Positions 38,278 through 48,662 of a stretch of 64,000 nt of DNA are shown in pieces. Source of the DNA: Papilionanthe hookeriana x Papilionanthe teres (lineage: Eukaryota; Streptophyta; Magnoliopsida; Asparagales; Orchidaceae); NCBI GenBank assembly GCA_022702705.1, contig CM040433.1, positions 18,050,682 through 18,114,681 on the forward strand, in the 5' to 3' direction. How positions within the stretch are numbered: the first letter of the stretch is position 1; each line of letters begins with the position of its first letter. The notes below the pieces were generated by a model. The model ran no database searches. It saw nothing but the letters and a program-made list of their open reading frames with translations, and was not told the origin of the DNA. Both the position numbers and the translations under genes were made by a program.

Positions 38278-40182
38278 TGACACGCCTAAAAAATATACGC
38301 TTTTTACTATAAAATTTTACTTATTTTTGATGATATTACACTTTAAAAGAAGTTATTTTATATGTTTTCTTGGTTTTAGGTACAAGAAATGATGATTGGA
38401 GCAAAATGAAGCAAAAATGGTGCAAATTGGAGCAAAAATGAGCAAGAAAGCAAATTTTAGCCTGACACATTTCGATAAGTCTTTCTATGTATAATCTCTG
38501 TTACACTTCTTGCATGTTTTTGAATAAGATTACACTTTAAAGAAATGTTATTTTTATGCTTATTTTGTAGGGCTATCTGTTAGGAACACAACGCAACTGA
38601 AACGGGGCGATTCAAAGCAGAAATGGAGCCAAACGGAGCAAAATGGTTGAGCTGTGCAGGATGGGCGCTGGGGGCGCCCAAACCGGCATCGGCGGTGCGA
38701 GAGACTCGAGACCACCAAAATAGGGCGCCGGTAGTGCCCTATTCAGCACCGGCGGCGCTCCGGACGGTTGGGATGTGATATTGGGCGGTTTTTTGCCATA
38801 TACATCGAATCTGGACGCTTTTTGGAAGGTATCTTCATGCACCTCTTGGGAAATTCGTCCCTACACTATTTTAAAATGAATTTGAAGTCAAAAAAATGGG
38901 AGAGATGATAGGGAAAACGTGGAGAATGCTTAGATATCTTAGAATAGGAGTAAAAATGTAGATTTCTACCTTTTGTAGAGATTGGTGAGGGGATTTTGAG
39001 TGAATCTATAAGTGAATGTTCTAGTATTGCATGGATTGGCGAGAGACTTTGTGAGAGATTTTCATCTTTCTTTCAAGGGGAAAAAGCTAAGTATTGTGTT
39101 CTTCATTTTCTTATGATTTTGTAACCACTTATTTTGTGGATTTGCTTTGAAATGAGTTTTTCCGTTGTGTTTTCTTCGTGTTTTGCGATGTCTTTCTCTT
39201 AATCTTTCTTCTTTTATGAAAATAGTGGCATGATAAGATTATGCCATTGTTTCCATTCTACTTTTCTTTTACAATGAGTAAGTCTCATGTTTAGGATATT
39301 GGGAAGCTTGCTAAAAGAAGTTTTAATTATAAATATGATGGTTTCTACTTGCACTTCATTTACATTACAAAAAGAGCTCGTTGTAGTGTTAAAATTTTTT
39401 GTAATTGCTTGATCCGTAAGGACAGTGTAATTCTCAACAAAGTGGAACCACATTCAATGTTCGTGAATGAACTACATAGTTCATGGGGATTGAGTGCAAA
39501 TAAACAGGGAAATATGGTTTCATGGGCGTCGAATTAGAAGTTTCAGCGTGACAGGCTGAGATCCCTAATTTGGTCCTAAAGTTTGGTAACTAAAGCTAGG
39601 GTTAGCCTTCAGGTGAAGGGAAGTGGGAGCTCTGAAGTGGCAGCCAGTATCCTCCCAGCCTAACCATGGATTTAGGGACTAAGCCTAGGATTTTCCAATG
39701 TTCTTTATAACACTCTAAAGAGGGGGTACTCGGAAGAGGGTAAATAATATGATTGCTCCTATTTGGCACATACAATATTTAATGTATCTCATTCCTATAC
39801 ATTATCCAATTCGTTACATAAGAATAGTAGTTTTTATTATCTCAAAATTCACCAAACCAATTTCCCTAAAAAGGGTTATCTTTAGTATTAATATTTGCAT
39901 TAGGGAGTAGTTATTATTCTTACATATAATCATATGCATTTAGGAGTAGTTGTTAGAAAAACCACTTATATCACCCTTCCAATCTATGGCTGTTAGTAGT
40001 AGACTAGAATTTGACTAAGAACCTCTTACCTCGCTTCCCTGTGGGATCGATAAATGAGACTCTATTAGAGCCTTGTTTTACTTGATTAAATACGTATACT
40101 TGCATTGGATCATTGTGACTTTATAAAAATTATTATATATCTATTGTTCATAAATCCTTGTATATAAAAAAAAATTGCATCA
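38278..40182 (+). repeat. Element C 5' LTR (1,905 bp)
   Basis: Ends TGACACGCC...GCATCA. Roughly 90% like the 3' LTR by eye. It includes a GC-rich hairpin cluster (38,655-38,770) and a block around 39,600-39,715 that is also found in the D LTR (51,670-51,780). Confidence 0.93.
38655..38770. other. GC-rich hairpin cluster in C LTR
   Basis: Contains GGGCGC/GCGCCC arms (38,663-38,679) and ATAGGGC/GCCCTAT arms (38,720-38,742), inside otherwise AT-rich sequence. A shorter version is in the 3' LTR at 44,060-44,165, and related words are in element D. Confidence 0.6.
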
Positions 40183-40188
40183 AGTTTT

Positions 40189-40206
40189 TGGCGTCGTTGC
40201 CGGGGA
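40189..40206 (+). other. Primer-binding site, element C
   Basis: TGGCGTCGTTGCCGGGGA, one mismatch from the TGGCGCCGTTGCCGGGGA that pairs with the 3' end of plant tRNA-Asp. Six bases separate it from the LTR end. Confidence 0.88.
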
Positions 40207-40440
40207 AGCTTCGGTAAGAATTTTAGGAGATTTTTAGTTGAAGTAATTAGACCTAGAATTGGAAAACTTTAGTGTCGTAAAATTGTGTTTGTGTGAAAAG
40301 TATTTTTTTTGTATGAAAAAGTGTTGTGAAAAAAAACCGTTTGTATGAAAAATAAGGTGTTTGTGAAAATACTTTGTTGTGTTGAATATATTTTTCATTT
40401 TATTTGTTTTATTGTTAATGTATTGTTTGTTGTGTTACAT

Positions 40441-41733
40441 ATGCAAAATAAAGGATCTGTAGAACTTGTGCCTTATGATCCCGAGTTAGAAAAATAGAAA
40501 AAAATAAAAAAACAGAAAGGACTTGAAAAAATAGAAATATAAATGGAAAACATTTAAAATAATAAATTGAAAAATCATCATAAATCATTGAGGGATTATG
40601 TAAATACTACGATAGATAAAATTCACTCAAGTATACAAAACCCTATTGTAGAAGCTGACTCGTTTGAATTAAATCCAGTGATTATCCAACTTGTGCAGAA
40701 CAACCAGTTTGGGGGAACTCCTTCGGAGGATCCCTATTTAAAATTATCTAGTTTTCTAGAACTTTGTGCTATATTTCATTATAATGGCATGTCAGACAAT
40801 ACTGTAAGGCCAAGGCTTTTTCCTTTCTCACTAAGGGATAAGGCTAAAATGTGGTTATACTCATTGGCACCTAGTTCTATTAAAAATTTGGAGGAGTTAA
40901 CTCACAAATTCCTAGCTAAGTATTTTCCACCTTCAAGGACTACTCAACTTAGAAACGATATTATATCATTTTGTCAGTATAAAGGGGAATCAATATACGA
41001 AGCTTGAGAAAGATTTAAGGAACTCCTAAGAAAGTGTCCACATCATGCTCTGCCAGATTGGTTAATCATTCAAACTTTTATAATGGTTAGTAGGATCCCT
41101 TAGGTCCATTATTGATGCTGTTGCTGGTGGTTCATTAATGTCAAAAACATTTGATGAAGTGTATGCATTAATTAAAAAAATTGCTACAAATGAATTGTAA
41201 TGGCCCTCTGCAAGGGTAAATCATAAAAATGTAGCTAGTGTTCATGATACAGCAGCGATTTCAATTCTTGCATATCAAGTTGTTGCAATATCAAGGAAGT
41301 TGGACTAATTTGGAATGAACCAACCTCAATTTTCTCCTGTAAGTAGGAAATTTCATTAGGGCTTATGATTGATTCCAACTTATTATATGAGACTTTAAAT
41401 ACCATAAAAAACCCATATTCTAACTTTTACAACCCATGTTGGAAGAACCATCCAAATTTTAACTGGACTCATACTATTGAGGGTGGAAACCAATCATGGG
41501 AAAACAATCATGCAAATCCTAATGGAAGTTGGAATAGGCAGAGTAACACAAGATATAGGCCTTCACATCCACTGGACTCTAATATTGATCAACAATTTGA
41601 GGATAAGAAGATGTTTATAGACAAAGTGGTATTGCAAATGGGAAGCCAGTTGCAAAGTGAAAATGCTGCAATTAGAAACATAGAGAATCAACTGGGAGAA
41701 ATTGCTAATTCACATAGCAATAGAGCCAAATGA
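40441..41733 (+). pseudogene. Gag, element C
   Basis: The ATG at 40,441 (MQNKGSVELVPYDPEL) is in the same frame as the later pieces. The Athila-type gag core is at 40,567-41,004, with FELNPVIIQLVQNNQFGG, FPFSLRDKAKMWLYSL and KYFPPSRTTQLRND. Then come an in-frame TGA at 41,005 where D has Trp (EAW), and further stops near 41,099 and 41,200. The C-terminal part at 41,365-41,733 is rich in Asn and Trp (NPCWKNHPNFNW). No CCHC knuckle is visible, which is usual for this lineage. It aligns with D gag at 52,483-53,658. Confidence 0.82.
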
Positions 41734-41808
41734 GCACTTCCTAACAACACTGAGATTAAACCTAAAGAGAACGATAATGAACAACTATTTTTTGTTACCA
41801 GATAAAGT

Positions 41809-42723
41809 ATGATAGATGAGCAAAAAGGAGAGTTTATTATGAATATTAATGACCATGAAGTCACTTTTGATGTGTTGAAGACTATGAAATTTCTAGCTAA
41901 GAGAAAAGATGATGAATGTTTTTGGATGGATGAAATTGATTATCTTAGTAAAGACCATTGCCAAGAAAGTTTTGAGAGTAAGATAACAGATGAGGTCAAA
42001 ATGGATTTTTAAGATGAGTTGAAAACGTTATCTAAAGAAGACTGTATGTATGTTCAAGAGAGGTGTGAAATGATAGAATCTGCCAAAAATAGTGAACTTG
42101 TAATTCCATTTGTTGAAAAATCTCATGAACTTGAGATGGATGTACCCTATACAATTTTAAAGCCTGCCTATTTATGGAATTCATCTACACCACCAGTCTT
42201 TATATCTTCATATTCAACTCAATTACAAGAAAAACCTGAATTAAATGACGAACAAGATAAAGTTATTGAACTAGGACTTGGAAGAGAATTTGAAAATAAA
42301 TTTCAAAAGAACTTTGAGTTGAGAAAAGAGGTTAAGGATATTGGAAGACCATTGGAAGAAATTTCTAAGGAATTAGAAAAACCTATTTCCTCAACTAAGA
42401 TATATCCTCCATTATTTAATAATTATAAAGGGGAAGAATTGGAAGATAAATTGAAACAGAAGAGTGACATAGAAGAATTTGATCCTGAATTTGAATTATC
42501 TAGAGAGAATCCTATCCAAAATTTGGAAGATCTTGAATTATCTTATAGAGATCCATTTCTTATAAATTTCAAGGATGATATTAATATGCAAATTCAGAAA
42601 ATCAATAGAAGAATATTGGATATGGAAAGAAATATGAGGAACAATGATATAAATCCATCTGAAAAGGAAGAGCTGAATCAAAAATTACAATTTGAGGATT
42701 TTTTTAGGAATTCCTGGATCTGA
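41809..42723 (+). pseudogene. Protease tail, pre-RT and acidic extension, element C
   Basis: One reading frame apart from a single TAA at 42,010. It begins with the end of the protease domain (QKGEFIMNINDHEVTFDVL, matching D near 54,530) but lacks the DLGAS active site. It continues with the pre-RT segment (SSTPPVFISSYSTQ), shared with D near 54,900. Then, instead of RT, come about 150 codons rich in Glu, Lys, Asn and Leu that I do not recognise (42,250-42,720). The 234-codon open stretch 42,019-42,723 is the longest in element C. The last 150 codons could be a coiled coil; this is a guess from composition. Confidence 0.65.
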
Positions 42724-42785
42724 AAACGATTGGGCGATTGATCGAGGATTACTTAATTGGAATTTTGATCAATGAGGAATCATTT

Positions 42786-42836
42786 GTCGGGCCCGCGATG
42801 TTAAAACCAAGTGCTTTTTGGGAGGCAACCCATAGT
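42786..42836 (+). other. Conserved post-coding motif, element C
   Basis: GTCGGGC, ATGTTAAA and GGGAGGCAACCCATAG words in fixed order, matching D at 57,747-57,800. This motif follows the coding region in many plant Ty3 elements of this group. Role unknown. Confidence 0.8.
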
Positions 42837-43674
42837 TATCAGTGTGCTTTGATTTAGTTTGCTTGAGAGTAATGATTGTTAGTGTTGTATGGTGTTTAGT
42901 TTAGAGTGGATTGACTTGATCTTTATGTGTCATTATGGATTGATAAGTTTGATTGTTGATTGGCAGATGTTTGGATTGTTAGTAGTTTGATTTGATCTTT
43001 GTGTGTCATGAGGGAGGTATTCCTTAACTTCTTATTATGGTTAGACTTGTATGTTCTCTTGTAGTAGTTGGATTGACGAGTTCACTATAACTTGAGTCTT
43101 ACTCGGACTTGAGTTTTACAAGAGATATCATGAATTTGAACAATGACAGCTTCATCTCAATTTTTTATACATCCTTTCTCTAACATTGTTTTCATTTGAT
43201 AGGAGTCATGAACCTATTTGATGAATAATTTGTGAATTATCTTACATTACGATTTATAACAGTTAAAGGTGCTTAATTATAGGGATTGGATGATGCATGA
43301 GATTGGTGCCTAGGAACCAATTTATCAGGGATAATCTTATCTTTGGGATTATAATCTATAAAATCATTTTAAAATATATAAGGTATTGGTCAAATTGGTA
43401 TATATAAGGTGTTTAAATTCCATTTTTATACTATATATGAATCTTTAGTTTGACAATTTTCAATAACTTTTGAAGTAAATAGAAAATCAGGATTCCTAAG
43501 TTGAATATGAGATATTCTTACACTCTAGTCCTAGGTTGATTTGCTATAATTTCTCCGATGTTATACTATAATTTTTCTGAGATGAAATTATAGAAAACTC
43601 TATTGTTTCCACAACCGCAAGTCAACATATTTAGTTTTTAAAGTTATAGTGTTACTTAAGGACAAGTAACAATT
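42837..43674 (+). other. Element C 3' UTR
   Basis: AT-rich, non-coding; I see no array or ORF of note. Confidence 0.6.
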
Positions 43675-43688
43675 AAGTTTGGGGGCAT
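43675..43688 (+). other. Polypurine tract, element C
   Basis: AAGTTTGGGGGCAT immediately before the 3' LTR start at 43,689; the G5 core is typical. Confidence 0.8.
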
Positions 43689-45571
43689 TGGCACGCCTAA
43701 AATTTATACGCTTTTTGCTATATAATTTTACTCATTTTTGATGATATTACACTTTAAAGGAAGGTATTTTGTATTTTTTTTGGGTTTTACGTACAAGAAA
43801 TGGTGATTGGAGCAAAAGGAAGCAAAAACAGTGCAATTTGGAGCACAAATGAGCAAGAAAGAAAATTTTGTCTTGACACATTTTGATAAGTCTTTTTATG
43901 CATAATCTCTTTTACACTTCTTGCATATTTTTGAATGAGATTAAAATTTAAAGAAATGTTGTTTTAAGCTTATTTTGTAGGGCTATCTGTTAGGAATGCA
44001 ACGCAACTGAAATGGGCGAATCATAGCTGAAACGATGCCAATGGAGCAAAATGGTGGAGCTGTGCAGGATGGGCGTCGGGGGTGCCCAAACTGGTCCGAG
44101 ACCACCAAAATAGGGCACTAGCAGTACCCTATTCAGCGTCGGCGGTGCTCCGGATGGTTGGGATGCGATATTGAGCGGTTTTTGGCCATATACATCGAAT
44201 CTGGACTCTTTTTGGAAGGTTTCTTCATGCACCTCTTGGGAAATTCGTCCCTACACTATTTTAAACCAAATTTGAAGCCAAAAAATGTGAGAGATGATAG
44301 GGAAAATGTGGAGAATGCTTAGAGATCTTTGAATAGGAGTATAAATGTAGATTTCTATCTTTTAGGAGAGATTGGTGAGGGGATTTTGAGAGAATCTGTA
44401 AGGGACTGTTCTAGCATTGCATGGATCGGCGGGAGACTTTGTGGGAGAGATTTTCATCTTTCTTTCAAGGAAAAAAAACTAAGTATTGTGTTCTGCATTA
44501 TCTTATAATTTTGTAAACACTTATTTTGTGGATTTGCTGTAAAATGAGTTTTTCCATTCTGTTTTCTTCATGTTTTGCAATGTCTTTCACTTACTCTTTC
44601 TTCTTCTATGGAAATAGTGGCATGAGAAGATTGTGCCATTGTTTCCATTCTTTTATTTTGCAATGAGTAGGAATCATGTTTAGGATATTGGGATGCTTGC
44701 TAAAAGAAGTTTTAATTATAAATGTGTTGGTTTCTACTTGCACTTCATTTACATTACAAAAAGAGCACGTTGTAGTATTAAAATTTGTTGTAATTGCATT
44801 GACCCGAAAGGGCACTGTAATTCTCAACAAAGTGGAACCATATTCAATGTCAGTAAATGAATTGCGTAGTTCATGGGGATTGAGTGCAAATAAATAGAGA
44901 AATATGGTTTCATGGGCGTCGAATTGGAGGTTTCAGGGTGACAGGCTGAGATCCTCAATTTGGTCCTAAAGTTTAGTAACTAAAGCTAGGGTTAGCCTTC
45001 AGGTGAAGGGAAGTGGGAGCTTTGAAGTGGCAACCAGTATTCTCCTAGCCTAACCTTGGATTTAGGGACTAAGCCTAGGATTTTCCAATGTTCTTTACAG
45101 CACTCTGAAGAGGGGGTACTCGGAAGAGGGTAAAGAATAGGATTGCTCCTATTTGGCACATACAATATTTAATGCATCTCATTCCTATACATTATCCAAT
45201 TTGTTACATGAGAATAATAGTTTTTATTATCTCAAAATTCACCAAACCAATTTCCCCAAAAAGGGTTATCTTTAGTATTAATATTTGCATTAGGGAGTAG
45301 TTATTATTCTTACATATAATCATCTGAATTTAAGAGTTGTTGTTAAAAAAACCACTTATATCACCCTTCCAAACTAAGGATGTTAGTAGTATACTAGAAT
45401 TTGACTAAAAACCTCTTACTTCGCTTCCCGGTGGGATCGATAAACGGGACTCCGTTAGAGCCCTGTATTATTTGATATAATACGTATACTTGCGTTGGAT
45501 CATTGTGACTTCATAAAAATTATTATATATCTATTATTCATAAATCCTTGCATATAAAAAAAGTCGCATCA
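43689..45571 (+). repeat. Element C 3' LTR (1,883 bp)
   Basis: Begins TGGCACGCC and ends GCATCA, then TSD TTAGG. The GC-rich block (44,060-44,165) is shorter than in the 5' LTR. Confidence 0.93.
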
Positions 45572-45576
45572 TTAGG

Positions 45577-46759
45577 GCATTTAATTTGGTGACATTTGGG
45601 CATATGACAAATTTAGAGAAATATTAGGTATTTTGACTTGAGTTGGATTTGGGTGAGGCTTAGGTTCAAATTAGGGTCACTTTGGTGCTAAATATATTTT
45701 AGGGGAATGTCATGAAGTTTTTTGATGTTAATTTGGGGGAATTGATTTGATCATGGGGTTCAATTTTTGGGAATTGGGTCATATGGCCGAAATTGGGGCT
45801 TTTGGTTTGGACTAGAAATTAAGTTTGAAATTGAGTTTGACATTGAGTGAAATTAGGCTTGGATTTGGTTTGAATTATGTTTAGGAATGGTGAATTTGAG
45901 TTTAGGATTGAAATTTGGGAAGATTAGGATCAATTGGGTGGAAATTGGAGGTGATTTGGGCATTTTGGGCCTTAAGGGATGATTTTGGGTTTTTTTGTCA
46001 ATTTGGTCAAATTAGGCTCATGGGAGTGGTTCAGATTAGTTTTGGAGAGATTTGGGATGGTTTTGGAAATTTTGAAAGTTTTTGGAATTTTTGGAATTTG
46101 AGGGGCATTTTGATAATTTTGGCTAATTTTTTGGGGCCTTTTGGGAATTTTGGTCAATTTTAGTGATGGAGAGTATTTTGGAATGATTTTTGGAGAAAAT
46201 ATGGTAATTTGGGAAATTTTGGGAATCTGTGATAAAATTAGGGTTATAGGGGCAATTTAGTAATTTGGGGGAAGTTTAGGGGTCAAAGGGTTCAAAGTTG
46301 GGATTATTTTTTTTTTTTTTTGTAAAATTGAAGATTTTAACTTAAAGGATGCAGTGAATTCCTCTTTTGGTTCCTCCATGTGTTGGTCCTAGCCAAACTC
46401 TAGCCTCGGGCTAAGAGTTTGAGGAACCACCCACATGAGTTTCCAAAGAGTAGGGGATCAAACTTGAGGAAGTTTGGTTTAGGGTTTGTGGTGGTGAGTT
46501 TAAGTGTAGTGTAGGTGTGAGTGTGTGTGCAAGCCCAAGACCAGAACATCCAGGGTTTACCTTAAGGCTTGACCAGCCTATAGAGGACTCCCCTTGAACT
46601 TCCTTATGCTTAACCTCATCCTTCTTAAGTGCTTAGAGGTTGGTAGTAAGCACATAAAACTCCAAGCAAATTAAAGAACCATTTTGAATTTCTAGTGGGG
46701 TAAGGGTTCCATTGCTAGTTTTCTATGATAGTCACCAGGAAAGTCCTATGGCTAGATCC
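45577..46759 (-). repeat. Element B 3' LTR, second segment
   Basis: Resumes after the second TTAGG copy. It aligns with 200-1,390 of LTR A, including the GTGTAGTGT/GTGTGTG stretch (46,505-46,530) and GGCTAGATCC at the end. The last ~50 bp of the LTR and the PPT present in A appear deleted here. Confidence 0.75.
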
Positions 46760-46823
46760 CCAATATGTGTGGTATGCCGGACGAGCACACCACATGTATT
46801 GGCGTTGATCGACAGGGATCAAC
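46760..46823 (-). other. Two hairpins at LTR-3' UTR border, element B
   Basis: Hairpin 1 pairs CCAATATGTGTGGT-like and ACCACATGTATTGG-like arms (46,760-46,802, with mismatches). Hairpin 2 has perfect arms GTTGATC (46,804-46,810) and GATCAAC (46,817-46,823). The same place in element A (1,449-1,520) keeps hairpin 1. Confidence 0.6.
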
Positions 46824-47300
46824 AAAAGCAGCACAATTGTTTGAGTCAACACTTAAGATAGGATGTAGAATTCAACAAGAAAGTGTCCGCTAGGGATTAT
46901 CTTGTAGAAACCTTTAAATCTTAGGAACCCTCGTTGGGGAAAGCAGGCAGAATCCTTTAAATGAAGCAGCGAATTCATGCTTCCACATTCTAAAGAGGAT
47001 CCGATTCGATTTGATTTGAAATTGGATTTTGGATTGGATTTTGATTTGATTTTGAATTTGAATTTGAATTTTGATTTGATTATGAATTTGTGGGGATCTT
47101 TGAATTTATGGAAATTTGACTTTATGAAAATTTGAATTTGTGGAAATTGTCTTTAATAAAAAAATTCAATTTTGTGGGAATCTTGGAGTTTAAGTGAGTA
47201 CAGAGGGTACAATCAGAATATACGTACCGACATCGACAGATGGGAGTCAGAATTTAGGTACTAACTCCGAAGGATGAGAATTGGAATTTTGATACCAGCC
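46824..47300. other. Element B 3' UTR spacer
   Basis: Contains a GATTTG/GAATTT low-complexity run at 47,005-47,110, resembling the one in element A near 3,245-3,500. No ORF. Confidence 0.5.
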
Positions 47301-47905
47301 TCGGGAATGAGAATCGAATTCCAGTACCAATCTCCAAATTTCACAGACGTGAAAAAATTTCTCGAATAGAATGTGGGAAATTTAGGGAATTTGAAGGAAT
47401 CAGAAGACCATGCATCGACCCTGAAATTTCACGGATGGTGGAAAATTTCTCGGATAGGAAGTGGAAATTTAGGAAATTTGAAAGAATCGAACGACCTTGC
47501 ATTGACCTTAGAATTTCATGGATGGCGAAAATTTCTCGGATTGCAAGCGGAAATTGAGGGAATTTGAAGGAATCAAACGACCTTACATTGACCCCGAAAT
47601 TTCATGGATGGTGAAAAATTTCTCGATAGAAAGCGAAAATTTAGGGAATTTGAAGGTATCAGACGACCATGCACCGACCCTGAAATTTCATGAATGGTGG
47701 AAAATTTCTCAGAAAGGAAGTGAAATTTAGGGAATTTGAAGGAATTAGACAACCTTACACCGAACCTGGAATTTCATGGATGATGGAAAATTTCTCGGAT
47801 AGAAAGCGTAAATTTAGAGAATTTGAAGGAATCGAAAGACTTTGCACCGACCCTGGAAATAGATGGTGGAAAATTTCTTGAATAGGAAGCATAAATTTAG
47901 GGAAT
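47301..47905. repeat. 86-bp tandem array (7 units) in element B 3' UTR
   Basis: TTTAGGGAATTTGAAGG or a variant at 47381, 47468, 47553, 47640, 47726, 47813 and 47896 (83-87 bp apart). It occupies the same position as the 81-bp array of element A, but the monomer is not clearly the same. Confidence 0.92.
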
Positions 47906-48662
47906 TGCAGAGCATTTGTGGTATTGCAGAGTATTTGAGAAAGTTTTAGGGAAGTTTGCTAGAGCATTTGTGGAAACTTATAGAGATTGTGGAGATTCAT
48001 AGAGAATTTGTGGTGAATTTTTTGGGAATTTGTGATTTGTGACAAAATGCCATGACATCGTGGAATTTCATCAAAGATTTTAGAAAGCTTGCATTTCTGG
48101 GAAGATTGAGGAACGAGCGAGGAATTTGGAATGACAGGGGAATTTGTTTTTCTTTTCTTTTAATTATTTTGTTTTTTCTTTCATTAAGAGAATTTTCAAT
48201 TTCAATTTTTCTTTTTGTTTCTTTTTCTTTCCTTTCTCTTTTTTATCTTTCTTTTATTTTTAATTTCACTTTACCTTTTTATTTTCAATTTTTTATTTAT
48301 CTTTTGAATTCTTATTTATTTTTAATTTCTCTTTTATATCGTTCATTGTTCGTTATGATTGGGCACCGATATACGGTCTTGTGGCTTTTCATCCATAGCG
48401 CAATTAGAAGTACAAACTAAAACTGAAGAAACTAGCTCTCTGATGATCTTAATTTGAAAATGTTGTACAACTGAGAGCATGTGATGCAAGACATCAATAA
48501 TGTATGCAGTACATCTAAAAAAAATTGAAATATCATGTCATATACTGTCTGCTGGTACAAAAGTGGCAAATGTCTGTCCTCTGAGGTCACCCTAAAAGCT
48601 GCACTCCGAGACAAAAAGTCTCCTCGCGTATGTTTAGAGGTACAACTATGTCACAACTCTAA
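47906..48662. other. Element B 3' UTR with polypyrimidine tract
   Basis: The plus-strand C/T-rich run at 48,140-48,350 (polypurine in the transcript) parallels 3,555-3,640 of element A. The rest is AT-rich, with no recognised ORF. Confidence 0.5.

Larger units (their letters stand above)
38278..45571 (+). mobile_element. Element C: non-autonomous Athila-like retrotransposon, 7,294 bp
   Basis: Complete element, with TSD TTAGG at 38,273-38,277 and 45,572-45,576. LTRs are 38,278-40,182 and 43,689-45,571. It has a tRNA-Asp-type PBS and a PPT. The internal region is only 3.5 kb, with gag, a protease end and a pre-RT ORF, but no protease active site, RT, RNase H or integrase. It would need enzymes from a relative such as D. 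Confidence 0.93.
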
